This document shows positions 38,801-52,602 of a stretch of DNA of 64,000 nt, piece after piece. Every line of letters starts with the position of its first letter. The stretch's first letter is position 1. Where the stretch lies: contig JH720351.1 in assembly GCA_000231825.2 (NCBI GenBank), positions 310,001-374,000 of the forward strand, read 5' to 3'. This stretch comes from Tetrahymena elliotti 4EA (Eukaryota > Ciliophora > Oligohymenophorea > Hymenostomatida > Tetrahymenidae). The translations under genes were made by a program, and so were the position numbers. Below the pieces are notes generated by a model. It saw only the letters and a list, made by a program, of their open reading frames with translations. It searched no databases and was not told where the DNA came from.

Positions 38801-39882
38801 AAAAATCTATCATGGACATCTCTACGGGAATCTTCTTCTGTTTTAGCATACTAAAGGAATTTATAATTTTTCAAAAATGAATCATTTGGTATTTCATTGT
38901 TAGATGGTAATTGTAAACAAATTATAGTTTGTCCTGTTGTGTAAGCAATAGAATGAGGTCTATTACATCCTAATTTTTTTGCCATATGAATAATTATTTT
39001 TCCTGGAGGATTAATTGGTATCTCTTCAAGAGTACCACTTCCTTTTTCATACTTTTTAAAGATATTAGGTATTGGCTGATCATCGAAAAAGTAATTAAAT
39101 GTCTAGTCATCGCATACAAGAACGCATCTATATGTTAAATAGATATACTTAGAATTTAAAGAATACAAATAATAAATAATAAAAACGTATCTTTCTTATT
39201 GAATTTGATTAGTGATTTTATTTTTTAAAAAAAGATAAGATTTTAATGTATTGTTATTAATATTATACGTGTATGTTGTCTTTTAATAATCTAGCTGATA
39301 AATGAAAATCTTTTGAATTGGGCTCTTAGTTATCAACGAATCAATTTAATAACAAGTAAATTCGATATCATTAGTCTTTCTCCTTGATATCCTTCCATAA
39401 AAAAACTCTTTGCTTTTTGTTCCAAATAAGAAAGAAACTTCTTAATCAGTGATTGCTACATCATCAAATGCTAAAGATGTAATATCTTTATTAAATTTAG
39501 ACAAAACTATCTTAATCTTGTTATCAGATGAGTGCCAGTAATAAGTCTAATCATTTCTTCCTTATAGCAAGCAGTGATTTCCACTCTTATCTAAAAAAAA
39601 TTTTTCAATTGGTTCATAAGATTAGCTTTTTCCAAAAATATTAGTCACAATATTATAAATAGGCTACGATGATTATGGCAACTCTATTTCTTACAACTAA
39701 ATTCTTTCTTCATATAACTATCTAAAAATTTTGCCTGACTCAGTTAAAATAACTAGCTGTTTTTCTGTAATTTATAGCTATTTAATACTTTCATATTCTG
39801 GCAAGCCAAAATCCATTTTCTTTTTTTCAAATGGATCTGGCAAATCTATCCTTTCTTAAAAACCCTCAGAATCCTAATCCAT
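35858..39882 (-). CDS. VPS18: VPS18, HOPS/CORVET core subunit with RING-H2
   Basis: Exons 39882-38793, 38585-38272, 38217-38079 and 38007-35858 give 1230 residues. VPS18 is a core subunit of the HOPS and CORVET complexes that tether endosomes and vacuoles. The N-terminal 360 residues form the Pep3/Vps18 beta-propeller region (IEKFFLDKSGNHCLLQG, SFLFGTKSKEFFYG). A clathrin-repeat-like helical solenoid follows. The RING-H2 begins at residue 1026: DCSICHRNLLSQDHYFFGCF gives Cys 1027, 1030 and 1044, then His 1046, His 1049 and Cys 1052. The last zinc pair (ECYFCG, Cys 1203 and 1206) is separated by about 150 low-complexity residues, and the protein ends DWSI much as animal VPS18 ends in SWL. The first intron (207 nt) is the least certain junction. 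Confidence 0.9.
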
Positions 39883-41090
39883 CAGAAAAATTAAAATCTC
39901 AATTTATGATTTTTAATATAAATTATCTTTATAAATAAATTCAAAATATTAATATAATAATGTTATAAGATTTTAACTAAGATAAATTACATAAATCATC
40001 TTTTAAATTCCTCAATAAATATTCTATTTATTTTTTATGTGCAAGAATAATAGCTTACTCATGAGTTCTTTAGTTTAACTCATGAATGTCATTTATTTTT
40101 TGCTTAGTATTTATATTTTAAAAAAAGCTCAATAAATATTTATTTGATATTTTCAAATTATTGAATACTATTTTTAATTTATTTTTAAGCATAATATTAT
40201 TAAAAGCACTTTCTTATTCCTTAAATTAACCTTGATAGATTATAAATCAATTTTGCCAAGAGGTACTCTAAAAACAGAAAAAATTTTAATAATACTTTAG
40301 TTGAAATAAGTTTATAAAGAGGATTAAATTTGATTTTTTAATCTATTTTTATTAATAAAATTGAAAAAGTTAAATAATAATTAAGAGAAATTAAATCAAC
40401 CATTTTAAGAAATAATATTTCTTAATTAATTTTTTATTCAATAATCTAGTCAAATTGACAGATTTTCTTTTAAAAAATAAACCTTGATTACTTATTAATT
40501 AATTATTAAGAAGTATTAAAAAAGACTGGTTTAAAATGATATTTGCAGTAAATTTTATGTTGTTAAAAGGATTAAATTTGGTTTATAAATCTATTTTTAT
40601 TATTAAAAGTTTAGTTAGTGAGTTAATTGATAAAACCTGAAATTAAATTAACTGTTTTAAGACACTATTTAATTTTGCAAATTCTTTTTTTGTTAAATAA
40701 TTTAGTCAGATTTACTATTTTATAAAGATATTTTAAGTATTTTTAATTAAAAAAAATTTTAATAATAAAATGATTACATTAACTAAATATAAAATGTAAA
40801 AAGTAGAGCTATTAGGAGTATTAAGAATAACTATGACAATTTAAGTATAAATAATCTAATCAATTTGTGAGGTAAATAATTGTTTTTACTTTTCTGTTTA
40901 TTTTATTAAAAATAAAAAAAATTTATTTATTAGTTTCAGATTTGCATACTTTTAATTCCCAAATATATTATTAATTAATTAATTGATTAATCAATTAAAC
41001 ACCATTTGTTTGTCCTTTAATTTTAAACAAGTAGAAAATATAAATAGAATAAAAGCAAGTATTAAGCAATATTAAATTTATTATAAGAAT
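39883..41090. other. Divergent promoter region (VPS18 / unknown plus-strand gene)
   Basis: About 1.2 kb of AT-rich DNA between divergent genes. Near-repeated segments (GGATTAAATTTG...TTTATTA...ATCTATTTTTATTA) occur at about 40320 and 40568, followed in each case by related DNA, so a small local duplication is likely. Confidence 0.5.
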
Positions 41091-42819
41091 ATGTCTTAGC
41101 CTAGTTTATTATATTAGCATTCTCCTATTGTAAATTAAAGATATTTTTACCTTTCCTATTTAGCCATATATTTGATTTCATCATTGCAGAAATTAATATC
41201 AATATTATACATAAATAATTAGAAAACGAAATTTGAATACAATAATTTTGGAGAACTTATTTAAAAGCAAGGGTCACCAAGAGTAGCATTTGCTGAACCA
41301 GCTCCAAAACCTTAATAGTTTTTAATGAATGGATATAACAATTAAAATAGTTATAATTATGTAACATAATTAATTTTATTTTTAAGAATTCGCAAAATGA
41401 ATTTTAATTAATTAGGATAGATAAAAATATGAAATATCAAACTATGAAGATCAGTATAATAAAATTAAATAAAGATAATTTGCATCAGATAAACCAAATA
41501 ATATGGCATTTGATCCTAAAAATTATAAATTCTAATTAGAAAGATTGTATGGATAATAAAATCCTAGATATTCTAATGCTACTAGCTCCTAAAACCCATT
41601 TCAAAGAGCCTCTTAGGATATAGTTAATCCAAAAAACGATATTAACTATAGTTAATTTACAAATTAAAACTCTTATTAGCCTAAAAATTATGGAGTTCAA
41701 GAGTATTAATAAGTAAATAGAGATTATGAATAAGGAAATGCTTCACCATTTACCTTAAGATCTCCTTAGTAGAAAGCAAAAAATATGGCAGAAATGTATG
41801 CATCCTAATCATCCTTATTAAAAGATGACAGATAAGTTGATTTATCTAACCAAAGAAATGATTAACATTTGTATGTAGGTGATTTATATAAAAACTTAAG
41901 GCCTGAGTATACAAACCTTAATTTACGTTCTCATTTAGATAAAGTTATAAAGCCAAATGATGTGTTAGACATTGGAGATAAAAAACGCTTTTTATCTATA
42001 GGAAAGCAATAAGAGCCTATCCTTGCTAATGAATAGGCATTAAAAAGTACAATGAGCATCATTAATTCTCCTATGTCTTAGTATCAATTAATAAAATCAT
42101 AATCTGTAAATAAAATAGATCCTCTATATTTACTTGAGAGAGAAAACAGACAATATGCTCTTTCTGTAAATGATTCTGTGGATCAAATGTTTAATATTTC
42201 TAAAAAACTTAGATAATTTAAAGACATGATAAGACATTCTACTAACTAATCAGAAATGGCTTAATTAAAAGCAGCTGTATAAAGAAGAATATTCTCAAAA
42301 AATAAATAAGTAAACATTTTTATTTTCTTCATTTTAAATTAAAAAATATTCAAAGAGGGTTTTTTTAGAGATAGATACTTTTAAATTTCGTGTACCCTAT
42401 AATAAAGAGTTTTTCCAAAAAATTTTGGAAAACCCTAGATTACTTAACACAATCAATATTTTCAGAAAATTTTTGAATGATTGAAAAAGTAGAGTTTGCA
42501 TTGGATGGACTTTAACTATTTTGAGAGATAGTTGATAAAATAAAATCTAATAAAAAGATTTTTAAAATTAATATTTTTGTTATCTATTTGATATTCCACT
42601 AATTTTATCGAATTTCAATTAATATTCTCTAATTAAAGTTTTAATCTTCTATTACTTTTTGATTTACTTGCTAATTATTTATTTTCTATTATTTGATTTT
42701 TCTATTTTAATCAATCAATATAGGAAGAAAGATAGTAAAAATTAGCAGCTTTACTAGGATCAGAATTTTTGCAACAGCCTAAGCCTTAGTTTGTATATTT
42801 ATAAAATAGAAACTCTTGA
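41091..42819 (+). CDS. Gln/Asn-rich protein, unknown
   Basis: The model has exons 41091-41129, 41190-41360, 41416-42309 and 42724-42819, giving 399 residues. The middle is rich in Gln, Asn, Tyr and Ser with no membrane segment. The C-terminal third is helical (YLLERENRQYALSVNDSVDQ, then KKLRQFKDMIRH). The last exon adds EERQQKLAALLGSEFLQQ. The first two introns are typical. The last one would be 414 nt, long for this window, and if it is not removed the frame stays open for 56 more codons to TGA at 42478-42480. So the 3' end is uncertain. No family recognised; possibly cytoskeletal by composition, which is only a guess. Confidence 0.6.
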
Positions 42820-43457
42820 AAATAAAATATTAAATTAATTTTATTTCTTTGTTATTTATGTATTAATTTTATTCAAAAAATAATATAATTATTACTAAAA
42901 TAATGAATATATTGAGATTTTAATTTAAGATAGACTGAGAGATAGAAATTAATTAAAAATGTATGAATTTTACAATGTAAGAAAATAAGATTTGGAGAAA
43001 TTGACATTATTAAAAAAGAAAGAAATAACGAACAAAAATATTCATTTATTAATAAATTTTTGTTTCTATTATTTTTCTACAGATTTATCACATTTATAAA
43101 TTAATTAATTATCTATTGGCCATTAGTAACAATAAATTTTCAAATTTTTTAATGGGAAAATAACTTTCCTAATATCAATAAGAAATGTATTTATATGTGT
43201 TAATTAGAAATCTAATAGGTTGGTTTCCTGCCTATTTGGAATACATGAAATCTTAAAGCTTTAAAATTTTTGAAAAATATAAATTGATCAAAGTCAAAAA
43301 ATATATAAACAAAACAAATCAAATAATATTAAAAAATTAAAGAAAAACAAGAAAGATAATTGGGTAGATTTCTTTGTTATAAAACTAGATTATAGTAATA
43401 GTTTAAAATAGTATATCCAACAGCTTATTTTATTAAAAAATATTCAAATTACTCAAA
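42820..43457. other. Intergenic region
   Basis: AT-rich 3' and 5' flanks of two plus-strand genes; no supported feature. Confidence 0.45.
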
Positions 43458-46400
43458 ATGACAACTCCAAAAGCAAAGACTAACAACCTTTTATATGCAA
43501 GTAATTTATCTCAAAAATATTTAATTGTCTTAAAAATTAAATTTTGTTAAATATTTTATTTATTTTAAGTGTTTATTCTTTCAAATAAGAAACATTTTTG
43601 AAATCCTAACTATAAATAAATAGAGTTGATAAATAAGAAAAGAAATCAATCAGCAGTAGATATCGAAAAAGATTTGAACTTGATGGAATAGCAACAACAA
43701 GCATAATAAAATATCTAAAATCTGCAGTAGATTTAGAAATTAAATAATGAAAATTAATCAAATAATTGTTCATTTGACTAGAATAAGAGCATTGGCTATA
43801 TTTAAAAGCAAGGGGATAACTATTATGGGAATATAGATAAAAAGAGTTAAGATAATTTAGATTATATAAATTCGCTAATGAGTAGTTTAAAGTAGAAAGA
43901 AATTCGTAATAATTAGAAAAAAATGGCAATGCATAACAGAACTAAAAGTAGTATGGGTTAATATTCTTCAACTCCATCTCAATAGAATTAAGCAAATGTA
44001 TCTTAAACTGATTTAAGTATGTCAAATAATACTCAAAGACATGGAGAAGCAACACATAGTCATTAAAGTGAGTATTTTTTGAATTATTTAGAAAATAAAT
44101 GGCATTAAAAGCTTATCTAATCTCACTAAAATTTAAAATTATATAGCTTCTTTTGAGCTTTAGGCCAAGACACACAGAAATAGCAATTTAAGTAGCAATA
44201 AATTAGATTCAAAGGAAGAGAATTAAGGTTAATCTTAGAATGTTATATAACAGAAATCTCTTTCTCATCGTAGCTTGAATGAGACTCTACCTATATTTAG
44301 TAAATAAAGATAATCTGAAAAGAGCAGTGATACACTACAAAAAAGTGCACACGATACAAGTCAAGGTGACTGTTAAAAAATCTAAGGATAACACAATAAT
44401 CTCAGCTTTAAAATAGACTCAGGAAGAAACTCTATTTAAAAATAATACTAGCAACAGCAATAGCTCAACTAATTAAATAACTTAGGTAATTTTTTAGACA
44501 TATTTAATTAGTAAATCATCATACTTTTTAAGACTAATTTTACTGAGTTTAACAAAAAAAAAACCATCTTAATAAATACAATAAATTATTAAAAATAGGT
44601 GAAAAAAGTGTTAAAATAAGAAAAATAATTAAATATTTATTGAGTCATCAGAAAATATTTAATTATTCCAAGCATTTTTATTAGCTTTTCTCACATATTT
44701 TCAATTTCAATAAAAAAAATAAATCCTTCAACTTAAAATTATTCTTTTTATTTAATAATATCTTTTATTAATGTTATTTAAGTTAAGCATCAATTAATTA
44801 ATTATTTTTTTTTATTTTAGAGAGCTTGTCTGCAAATGAAACAAACCAATCAACTGGTGTGTCTGTATAAAAAACTGACTAGGCTTAGTTTTTGTAGTTT
44901 TTAGGAAATTATGTTACATATCTAAGCTAGCCAGATGAATCACCTTCTTATATGTCTTCTAAACCCAGCACCTAAGCTTATCAAAACAATTTCTTTACTA
45001 GCTAAAATAGTGGATTGGGCAGCAATAATAATAGATATCCATAACACCCTTAGATTTAAAATATTCAACTTTAAAATGAATAACTTATAAAAGAAAATTT
45101 AATGTATAAATAAACTTATGAAAAAATCCATGCAGAGAAAAAAGAGCTACAATATTAAAAAAACATTTAACAGCTTGAAATATCAAAATTAATGACAGAA
45201 AAAACTGAAGATAAGAATGTAAAATAAAGACATTTTCATTTTATTAAACTCAATTATTTATTTAATTAATAGAAAATTGCTCAATTAGAAAATGTTATTA
45301 AATAAATGCAACAAAAATACAACGAAGCTGTCTTCAAATTAAAACACACTCAAGATAATTTAGCCAAGCTAACAATAGATCGTGAGAATGATCACTATAC
45401 TCTTAAATATGCTTTATAGTAATTAACACAAATTATCTCTAAAAATTAAATAATTTAAATTAAATTTTAATAGACAGTTGTAATCACAATAATAGAAAAA
45501 CAGTGAAATGAGTACTTTTAAATCTAATTCAAAGAATTCTTATTCTTCATAGAACTTTAACTATTCATCTAAGGGGTAATCAAATTATATTTAATTTATT
45601 TTTTAAATTTAAATTTAATTTAAAAAATTAGAAAGGAGAGCATGAACGAGTTGAAGTTTGATGATTATGAAAACAACAGCCACTTTTTTAGTGTTCACAA
45701 TCAAAAATATGGCTAATAATAAAAAATGGTTAAACCTCAGATAAAATCCCACTTAAATTTCTAAAAAGTTCCTTTAAACATGAACAGATCTAACTTTTAA
45801 TAAGAAAACATTTATGAAGGTGAAGGAATGTTAAATAATACAGGAATTTTTAATTATTCAAACCCAAATATTGTTCCTGAAGTGAACGAAATAGAAAAAT
45901 CAAATATGAGCATCAAACCCCAAGCTATAAATTAAAATATTATGAATTTTGGATAAATCTAAGATAATGATTAAGAAATTGAATATGTGAGTGATGATAA
46001 TCTTTACAATGAATAATATGAGCCTGAAAATCAATACTAGCAATATGAAATGTAACATTCATAAATTATGGACAAGCCTAAGTTTATGAACTACAACAGT
46101 CTTAACTAAATACATAGCACTAAGAAATATCATTCTCTCCATATGAGAAATCCCTCCAATGATGAAAAAGGTAACATAAGCGAGTCTTTCTACCAGAACT
46201 ACCTACAAAATTAAATGATGTAATTAATTAAATTTGTTTAAAAATAATAATTAAAATTTTTTATTTAAAAATAGACATGATATAAATAACAAATCTTAGT
46301 ATCCTTAGAATGAATAACTTATAATTAACCCAAAGATTCAGAAATAAGATATTTAGTTTAAGTCTAAAGGAAATATACTCAAAAATAGTAGCATTAGCAA

Positions 46401-46527
46401 CTCTTAATAATCAAGCAAAATTAACTTCAATAACAGTAATTTAATTATGCCAAGTGGTGAGTATTATCATGATTTAAGCTAAGCTGATTTATAAAATAAT
46501 TCTTTATCAATTCACTAATTAGAGTGA
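43458..46527 (+). CDS. Gln/Asn/Ser-rich coiled-coil protein, unknown
   Basis: Eight exons (43458-43500, 43624-44067, 44147-44485, 44821-45218, 45273-45418, 45474-45575, 45632-46219, 46275-46527) give 770 residues with consistent phases. The protein is low complexity, with a Gln-rich helix near 30-60. A clear coiled coil spans exons 4-5 (about 340-440), with heptad-like EKIHAEKKELQYQKNIQQLE and IAQLENVIKQMQQKYNEAVF. The rest is Ser/Asn-rich with Met-rich stretches. No enzyme or membrane motif is seen. Coiled-coil proteins of this composition are common in ciliate basal bodies and cortex, but I make no claim. An opposite-strand frame at 43606-43929 is a shadow. Confidence 0.7.
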
Positions 46528-47771
46528 AATAAATGTAAATATAATAATTATATGAAACGAAATTAAATAATTATTAAGAACTAAAAGTCAATGATTAGAT
46601 AAATTAATTAACAATAATTTCAATTTAACCCTAAAATCGATTAAAATTTTCCAAAAGAAATAAACAATTTAAATAATAAATTTAAGTAATTATATTAAAA
46701 TATCTAGATTAATGTTTATATTAATGTATAAATTCTTTAAGTACCTATAATAGAATTAATTGAAAAACTTAATAACCATTTTGAAGCAGTCTTTTTATCT
46801 AAATTATAAAATAATAGAACATCTTAAAATAAACTTATTATTAATAATGTAAAACATTTATAAAACCAATTTATTTAGTTTATTAAATTTAAAATATTTT
46901 CCCAACTTCAAAATAATTATTATTTTAATATTCAATCTTCATTTTATACTTTTATTTCAACTTTAATTTAACAGTTTCTTTAATAATTTTTTGGTTATTT
47001 ATTCACTTGAAATTAAAAAGTTTAATACTTAAATTATTTGATTATATATATTTATTGGAAAATTAATGAGATTGATACAAGTTTAACTTTATGAACAAAC
47101 ATCATAAAATTATGAAAGCAAAAAGAATGAAATTTGATTTAATTTAATTTTAAGAAATACTTTAAGTTTAAAATTATATTTTTAAAATTATTTATTTAGA
47201 AGTTTATATTCAAAGAAATGTAGTATTTTTATCATTTAAATATTTTTAAAAATTTTACCAAAAAATATTTAATGAGTTAACATTTTAATAATTTAAAAAT
47301 TGTTTTTAGCAAAATTATTATCATACTAAATTAATATGTAATACATTTAAGAACTAAAATTTCATTTTTAAATACTTATTTCTCCAATAAATTCCAGTTA
47401 AACATAAATTATGTTAATAGAATATTATTTGTTTGATATAAAATTTAGATAAAATGATAAATTAATATCATTTGAGCTAAATAGTAATAATTATACAGAA
47501 TTTTTAAGATAAAACATAAAATAAAATTATATTAGATTTAAATAAAGCTAGTTCAGGTAGTTTTATAAGCTTTTTATTATTAACATTACTTAATTAAAAA
47601 ATTAATTTTTAACTTCTTCTTTTTTTAATTAATTGTTTAAGATCTACTTATACAGTTAAAATTAAAATTTTTTGTTTAAAAATTTATTTTTTTAATTATT
47701 ATTTTTATTTCTAAAACTAGCTAATAAAATATAACCTTTCTTTAAAAGTTTTAAAACATCATTTTGATTGA
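46528..47771. other. Convergent intergenic region
   Basis: 1.2 kb of very AT-rich DNA between converging genes; nothing coding seen. Confidence 0.5.
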
Positions 47772-50700
47772 TCATACCAAAGATTAAATATAATCTTCAT
47801 CAGTTTAATCTTAAAGCAGTTTTTCATCTTTCTCTTTTTATCTCTATTTTTTTAATTTCCTTACTTCAGAATATCTATTAGCTTAATATTCTATGTTTTT
47901 AATTTGTTCTCTATTGGAACAATTCTTTTTCATAATAGCTCTCTAATAATTTTAATAAAATTTAACATTCAATTTAGAAAAATACAAAATTCAATTACTA
48001 TGAATGCTTTAATAAAATTTAAATAAATATTTATTTAATTAAAATTAAAAAAAAGTAAATAAAAAAGCTTACATCTAATGAGTTTATTTGATTGAACTTA
48101 TCTCTTGGCAAAAAGAGAACTTTAACTTTTTCTGTGACAGCTCTCATTCTTCCGAAATTTGAAAGAGATTTAACTTTGAAAATTAAATTTTCTCCAAAGA
48201 AATCACCTGGAGTTAAGACGTAGCTCCATCTTTAGTCATTTTCTAACTCTACAATACCTTCAACAATTATGTAAAAGCCTTTAATTATTTTTGTTTTCCA
48301 CATTAATTTTTAAATTTTTTATTTGTTTTTCACACAGAATTTTCTAAATTTAGTCATTCTATACAATGAGTTTGTATAAGAAGTCATTTTTTAAACAATT
48401 CTTTTCAGTAAGCCAGCTCCTCTCCTTTGGCTGACTTTCTTCATCTCAATGTAATTGAAATTCATAGACTCCAAGTAAGTTCCATCATTATATATTACTT
48501 CATTCTACTTAAACTCTTCCATCTATTTTAAAATTAAATTTATGCTAATTTATTTAATATTAAATATTTACAGAAACTAGCTCATAACTTAATTTAAGCA
48601 TAGTTATTTCAGAGATCCCTTTGAACATAGGACAATTCCTAAGTAATGAAGTTATTTTTTCACCTTCTAAAGAATACTGTCCTTTCCACAAATCAAAAAA
48701 TAAATCTTTCTTCATTTTAATATATTCAATAGGAGTTTATGAAATGAGCCATACATTTGGTTTTTTAGATAAGTCATTTTCTAATTAATCACATCCTATA
48801 ATATCTCCTTCTGTATAATAAGATACAATATCAGGCTTTTCATAGTTCTTACTATGATCAAAAACTTATACACAGCCAGAGATGATAATATATATTTCAT
48901 CATCAGGTGGATTGATAAGTTTTTCTTTTTCAATTAAATTGTGCTCTAAGTAAGGCAAAGATTTTTTCTTTAATAAAAAAAAATTTCAATATCTATTAAA
49001 AGTATCAAAAAATTACCAATAGTGAAACAGCAAACCTCTTAAAAAATGAAAGGCCTTATAACTTTTATAATAACTCTTCTTAATTCATCCATCCTACTTT
49101 TTCTTTGTAGAATTTAGTAAGTTTCATTTCAAAGTATTCTCCTTAGAGAATTTGCTACACAGCACTGTGGAAGTTACAAAACGTCCTAGCTGAATATTTA
49201 ATTTCCAAATCTTAATATTTTGCTATTTTATTCTTGTATTTAAAAGAAAATAATATCATAAAATGCATAAGTAAATCAAAATTTTTAGGACTTGTCTTCT
49301 TATAAAATATTTTGTAATCATTCTCAGCTTCCTAAACTCTTTTCAGCTATTTAAGACAAAGAGCCCTCAAATAAATATATCTAGATGGTGGCTCATCTTT
49401 TTCTTTTATTTGTAAAATGAGAGAACTGATATTATTGTAAGATTCATCAAAAACCTTCAATTTATATAAGCAAAGAGCTATTCCATATTTAATTTATTCT
49501 TGGTTTTCACCAAATTGCTAAGATCTTTTCATTTTTAAAAAAATCAGATCAATTTACACAAAATTATCAAATTAAAAATTAGAAATTCAAATTTTAATCA
49601 AAAGAAAAAATAAAAATTTAGCAAAATTGAAATAAATTGAAAATAAAAAGTTTTTACATTTTTAACCATTTCAGAGCTGTTTTAAATTTTTTAGTTTTTT
49701 CATAGAGAGAGCCCATATTGAATATAGATTTAAAGTGAAGTTTATCTTGTATTAATACTTATTTCAAACACTGTGTGGCAACTTCTGTTTATCCTTTTTC
49801 TATTAATTTCCAGCTTTTGTAAAACCAAAATTCTGCGTTTGACATTTAACTTTCCTAATAAAAAAATGAATTTAGTTTAAAGATGTTCGATTATGCTTTT
49901 TTACATGTTTTTTTTCAGTGATTTCAAGTTCTTCCAAATGTAAGACTAGATTAGCAAAATCATCATTTGGCTAGAGAAGATTATCTTCACTGCCACCATT
50001 TAGAAGGTCTTCAACTTATTCAGGTAAATCAGACAATTTTTTATCATATTTTTAAGGAGATACTCCTTGTATAATATTTGTTGAGGTGTTTTCTTTCTTG
50101 TTTTATGTTGGTTCAATTTTTTTGTAATTAATAGATTCATTTAGGTTTGCATTAAAACTAGTTTAAAAATTTGAAGTATAATTGTTTGTGAGGGCGCTAT
50201 TATCTTTTATTTTCATTAAAATAAATCAATATAAATAAAAAATAATTAAATCTGAATTACTATGCATAGAGGTACTTTTTATTCTCTTTTGTTAAAACTT
50301 ATTAAAGTTAGACTAGTTCAAAATAGTGGTTCCTTTATTTTGATCTTAATTAATGTAATCTTTAGTTAATTCTTTTAATGTGACTCTTTACCTCATTTAA
50401 TTTATTTTATTTTGCTTGTAAGTTCTCAAAGATTAGTAATAAAAGCTAGAATTATTATTTTGGGTGTTATTGCTCTCAAAAAATTTATCTTTAATAAAAC
50501 AAATTTATTTAATTAAAAAATAGATTCATTCAAAAAAAATTACTTATTTATATTTTATAATCTTGGTTTGTTGATGTAGGATTTTATGAAGCTTTTAATG
50601 GAGAATCATTTTGAACTTTGATGAAATTATCTGGCTAAAAAAAGTCAAAAAAGCTTTAATTCTTTTTAGGGATTTCCTAATCTTCAGTTTAGTGGTGAGT

Positions 50701-52602
50701 TTAAAGATAAAAACTTTATTTTGTCTATTAAGCATTATATTCTATTTTATCAAGCTGTTGATTTGTTGTTAGATTGCTATAGTTATTTATGTTTGTAACT
50801 CTTTTTCCCGATTATGCAGTGCTCGGCTTTGATTAAAGCTTAGTAAGTATGAAAAATCTTTTTTGGGTAGAACTAGATTAAGCTCTACTTGAAGAATGAC
50901 TTTGTGGACGCTTTTCTTTAGTAACTTACTGAGAAGTATTAGTTGGAATAGGTTAGAAAGATCCTACATCAGGAGGATTTTAACAATATGACATAGCATC
51001 ATTAACTATTCTATTCAACTCTTTTCTATTTTACTTTTAAAGGTCTTTAAAATAATCTACTGATTGCTTTTTTTACTCTCTAGTTAACTCTTCTAATTAT
51101 TTTCTTTCATTTTACTTATTGATTAACCCCTAATTATTTCAATTATTTAATAACTCTTAAATGAATTATTTTTCAAATTACTTCAATGAAGGTTAGTTCT
51201 TTTTCAGCTATTGAAGTCTCAAGATCCTTTTCGTTATTTGATTTTCTTAAGAAATTACTAATATTAAGAGTGAATAACTTATGAGCTGCAGATTGTAATG
51301 AACTGTCATAAGATGTTGATCTAAAATTATTTTTGGAGTCATTTTATTCTGTTTATTCATCATTTTATGTATTATTTGTAATGTGTCTTCTTTTTTAATG
51401 AGAAGTCACAGATATTCTTGGATTGTAGCTACTATTCTAGCTATAAGGAGTATTTTTATTTGAAGACTAAGTAGGTAATTCATATCTCTAAAGAAATTCA
51501 TTTGATTAGGTGTTATTTCCATAAGTTGATTTTATAGTTGCGACTTTTATTTAAGTGCCAGGAAGGACCCTATTAAAAAACAATCTTTAACATCAAAATA
51601 ACTATAATTTTTTGCAAATATTTTCTCTAAACACAATAATAACATACTTAGGTTCTAACTTTTTAGGATCAATGTTTAAATCAATACTTTTTTCTTTGTT
51701 CTGTTGCTTAAGGAAGAATTATTCCAACATTTTTTTATTTGATTTTCTCTTAAACTACTTCTTTTTTTCTTCCCTAAATTTTTTTATTTTTTTGAAAGCA
51801 TGTAATAAACTATTAAGAATATATAGAAATTGTTTACAATGTCTTTCTATCAACAATAGAACTATCTTCTAAAAGACCTCTTAAAAACATTTCCTCTTCA
51901 TCTTCACAGACAACTTCAACCTCTTTTTATGTATTTAAATATATTAAATACAATCAGTACAACTTATTCATTGTGAAAGCATTACATGGAATTAAATGAG
52001 GATATCTTTCTTTCAATTTATCTAAATAATTATACTTTAAAGAATGGATTTGTTAATATTAAATAATCTCAATTGTTTATAAAATGTTACAGGAACATTA
52101 AATTTTTTTTTAGGATCAAGCATTTCTGGTATTGATCTATTCATATTTTAAGCTATCCAATCATCTAATCCTTCTTCTGTAATATCAGCTCTTGCTACTC
52201 CTTTTTTTCTTTCATCTTAAGTACAAGGAGGATATTATTCAAATTAGTGAGCCTATTATGTAAATTTAGTTTTACTTAATGTGAAATCGCAAATACTCTG
52301 TAATTTAATCTTTTCAATTTAAAATTTAAAGCAAACATTCTAATTACTATGGCTTGGTAATTTTCAACTTTTGGATCTATATCTTTCTTATTCGTTTCAT
52401 ACTTTCTATCTAAATATAAAATATCTATTGGCTCTGAAAATTTTTTGAAAAATTTTCTCTTTTGGACTTCATTAAAGCTATTTTTTATTCCTACTATATG
52501 GTCTGGAGTATGATTTTTTGCCAATAAGAAATCTTTAGAAGGAGGCTTCTAAGAGGTTTATCTATTTGGTTAAGATGCATATTTGCTTTGCAAATTATTC
52601 AT
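47772..52602 (-). CDS. TPR and double cyclic-nucleotide-binding-domain protein
   Basis: I model 14 exons: 52602-52297, 52252-52091, 52034-51986, 51922-51838, 51809-51648, 51569-51182, 51129-50544, 50488-50261, 50203-49905, 49854-49658, 49524-49017, 48967-48572, 48522-48073 and 47942-47772, giving 1328 residues. The first 750 are Gln/Ser/Lys-rich. TPR-like helices follow at about 760-860 (FKSIFNMGSLYEKTKKFKTA). Two cNMP-binding beta-rolls follow. The first, at about 1005-1085, reads IYIISGCVQVF...YYTEGDIIGC and lacks the Gly-Glu and Arg of the phosphate cassette. The second, at about 1190-1265, reads GDFFGENLIF...GRMRAV and keeps them. No kinase or channel domain is present. It could instead be two genes split at 50216/50226 (see findings). 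Confidence 0.7.

Noticed and set aside
43606..43929. 107-codon minus-strand frame
   Set aside because: Antisense to exon 2 of the Gln-rich coiled-coil gene, where Gln codons read as Leu on the other strand.
51612..51872. 86-codon plus-strand frame
   Set aside because: Antisense to exons 4-5 of the cNMP-domain gene.
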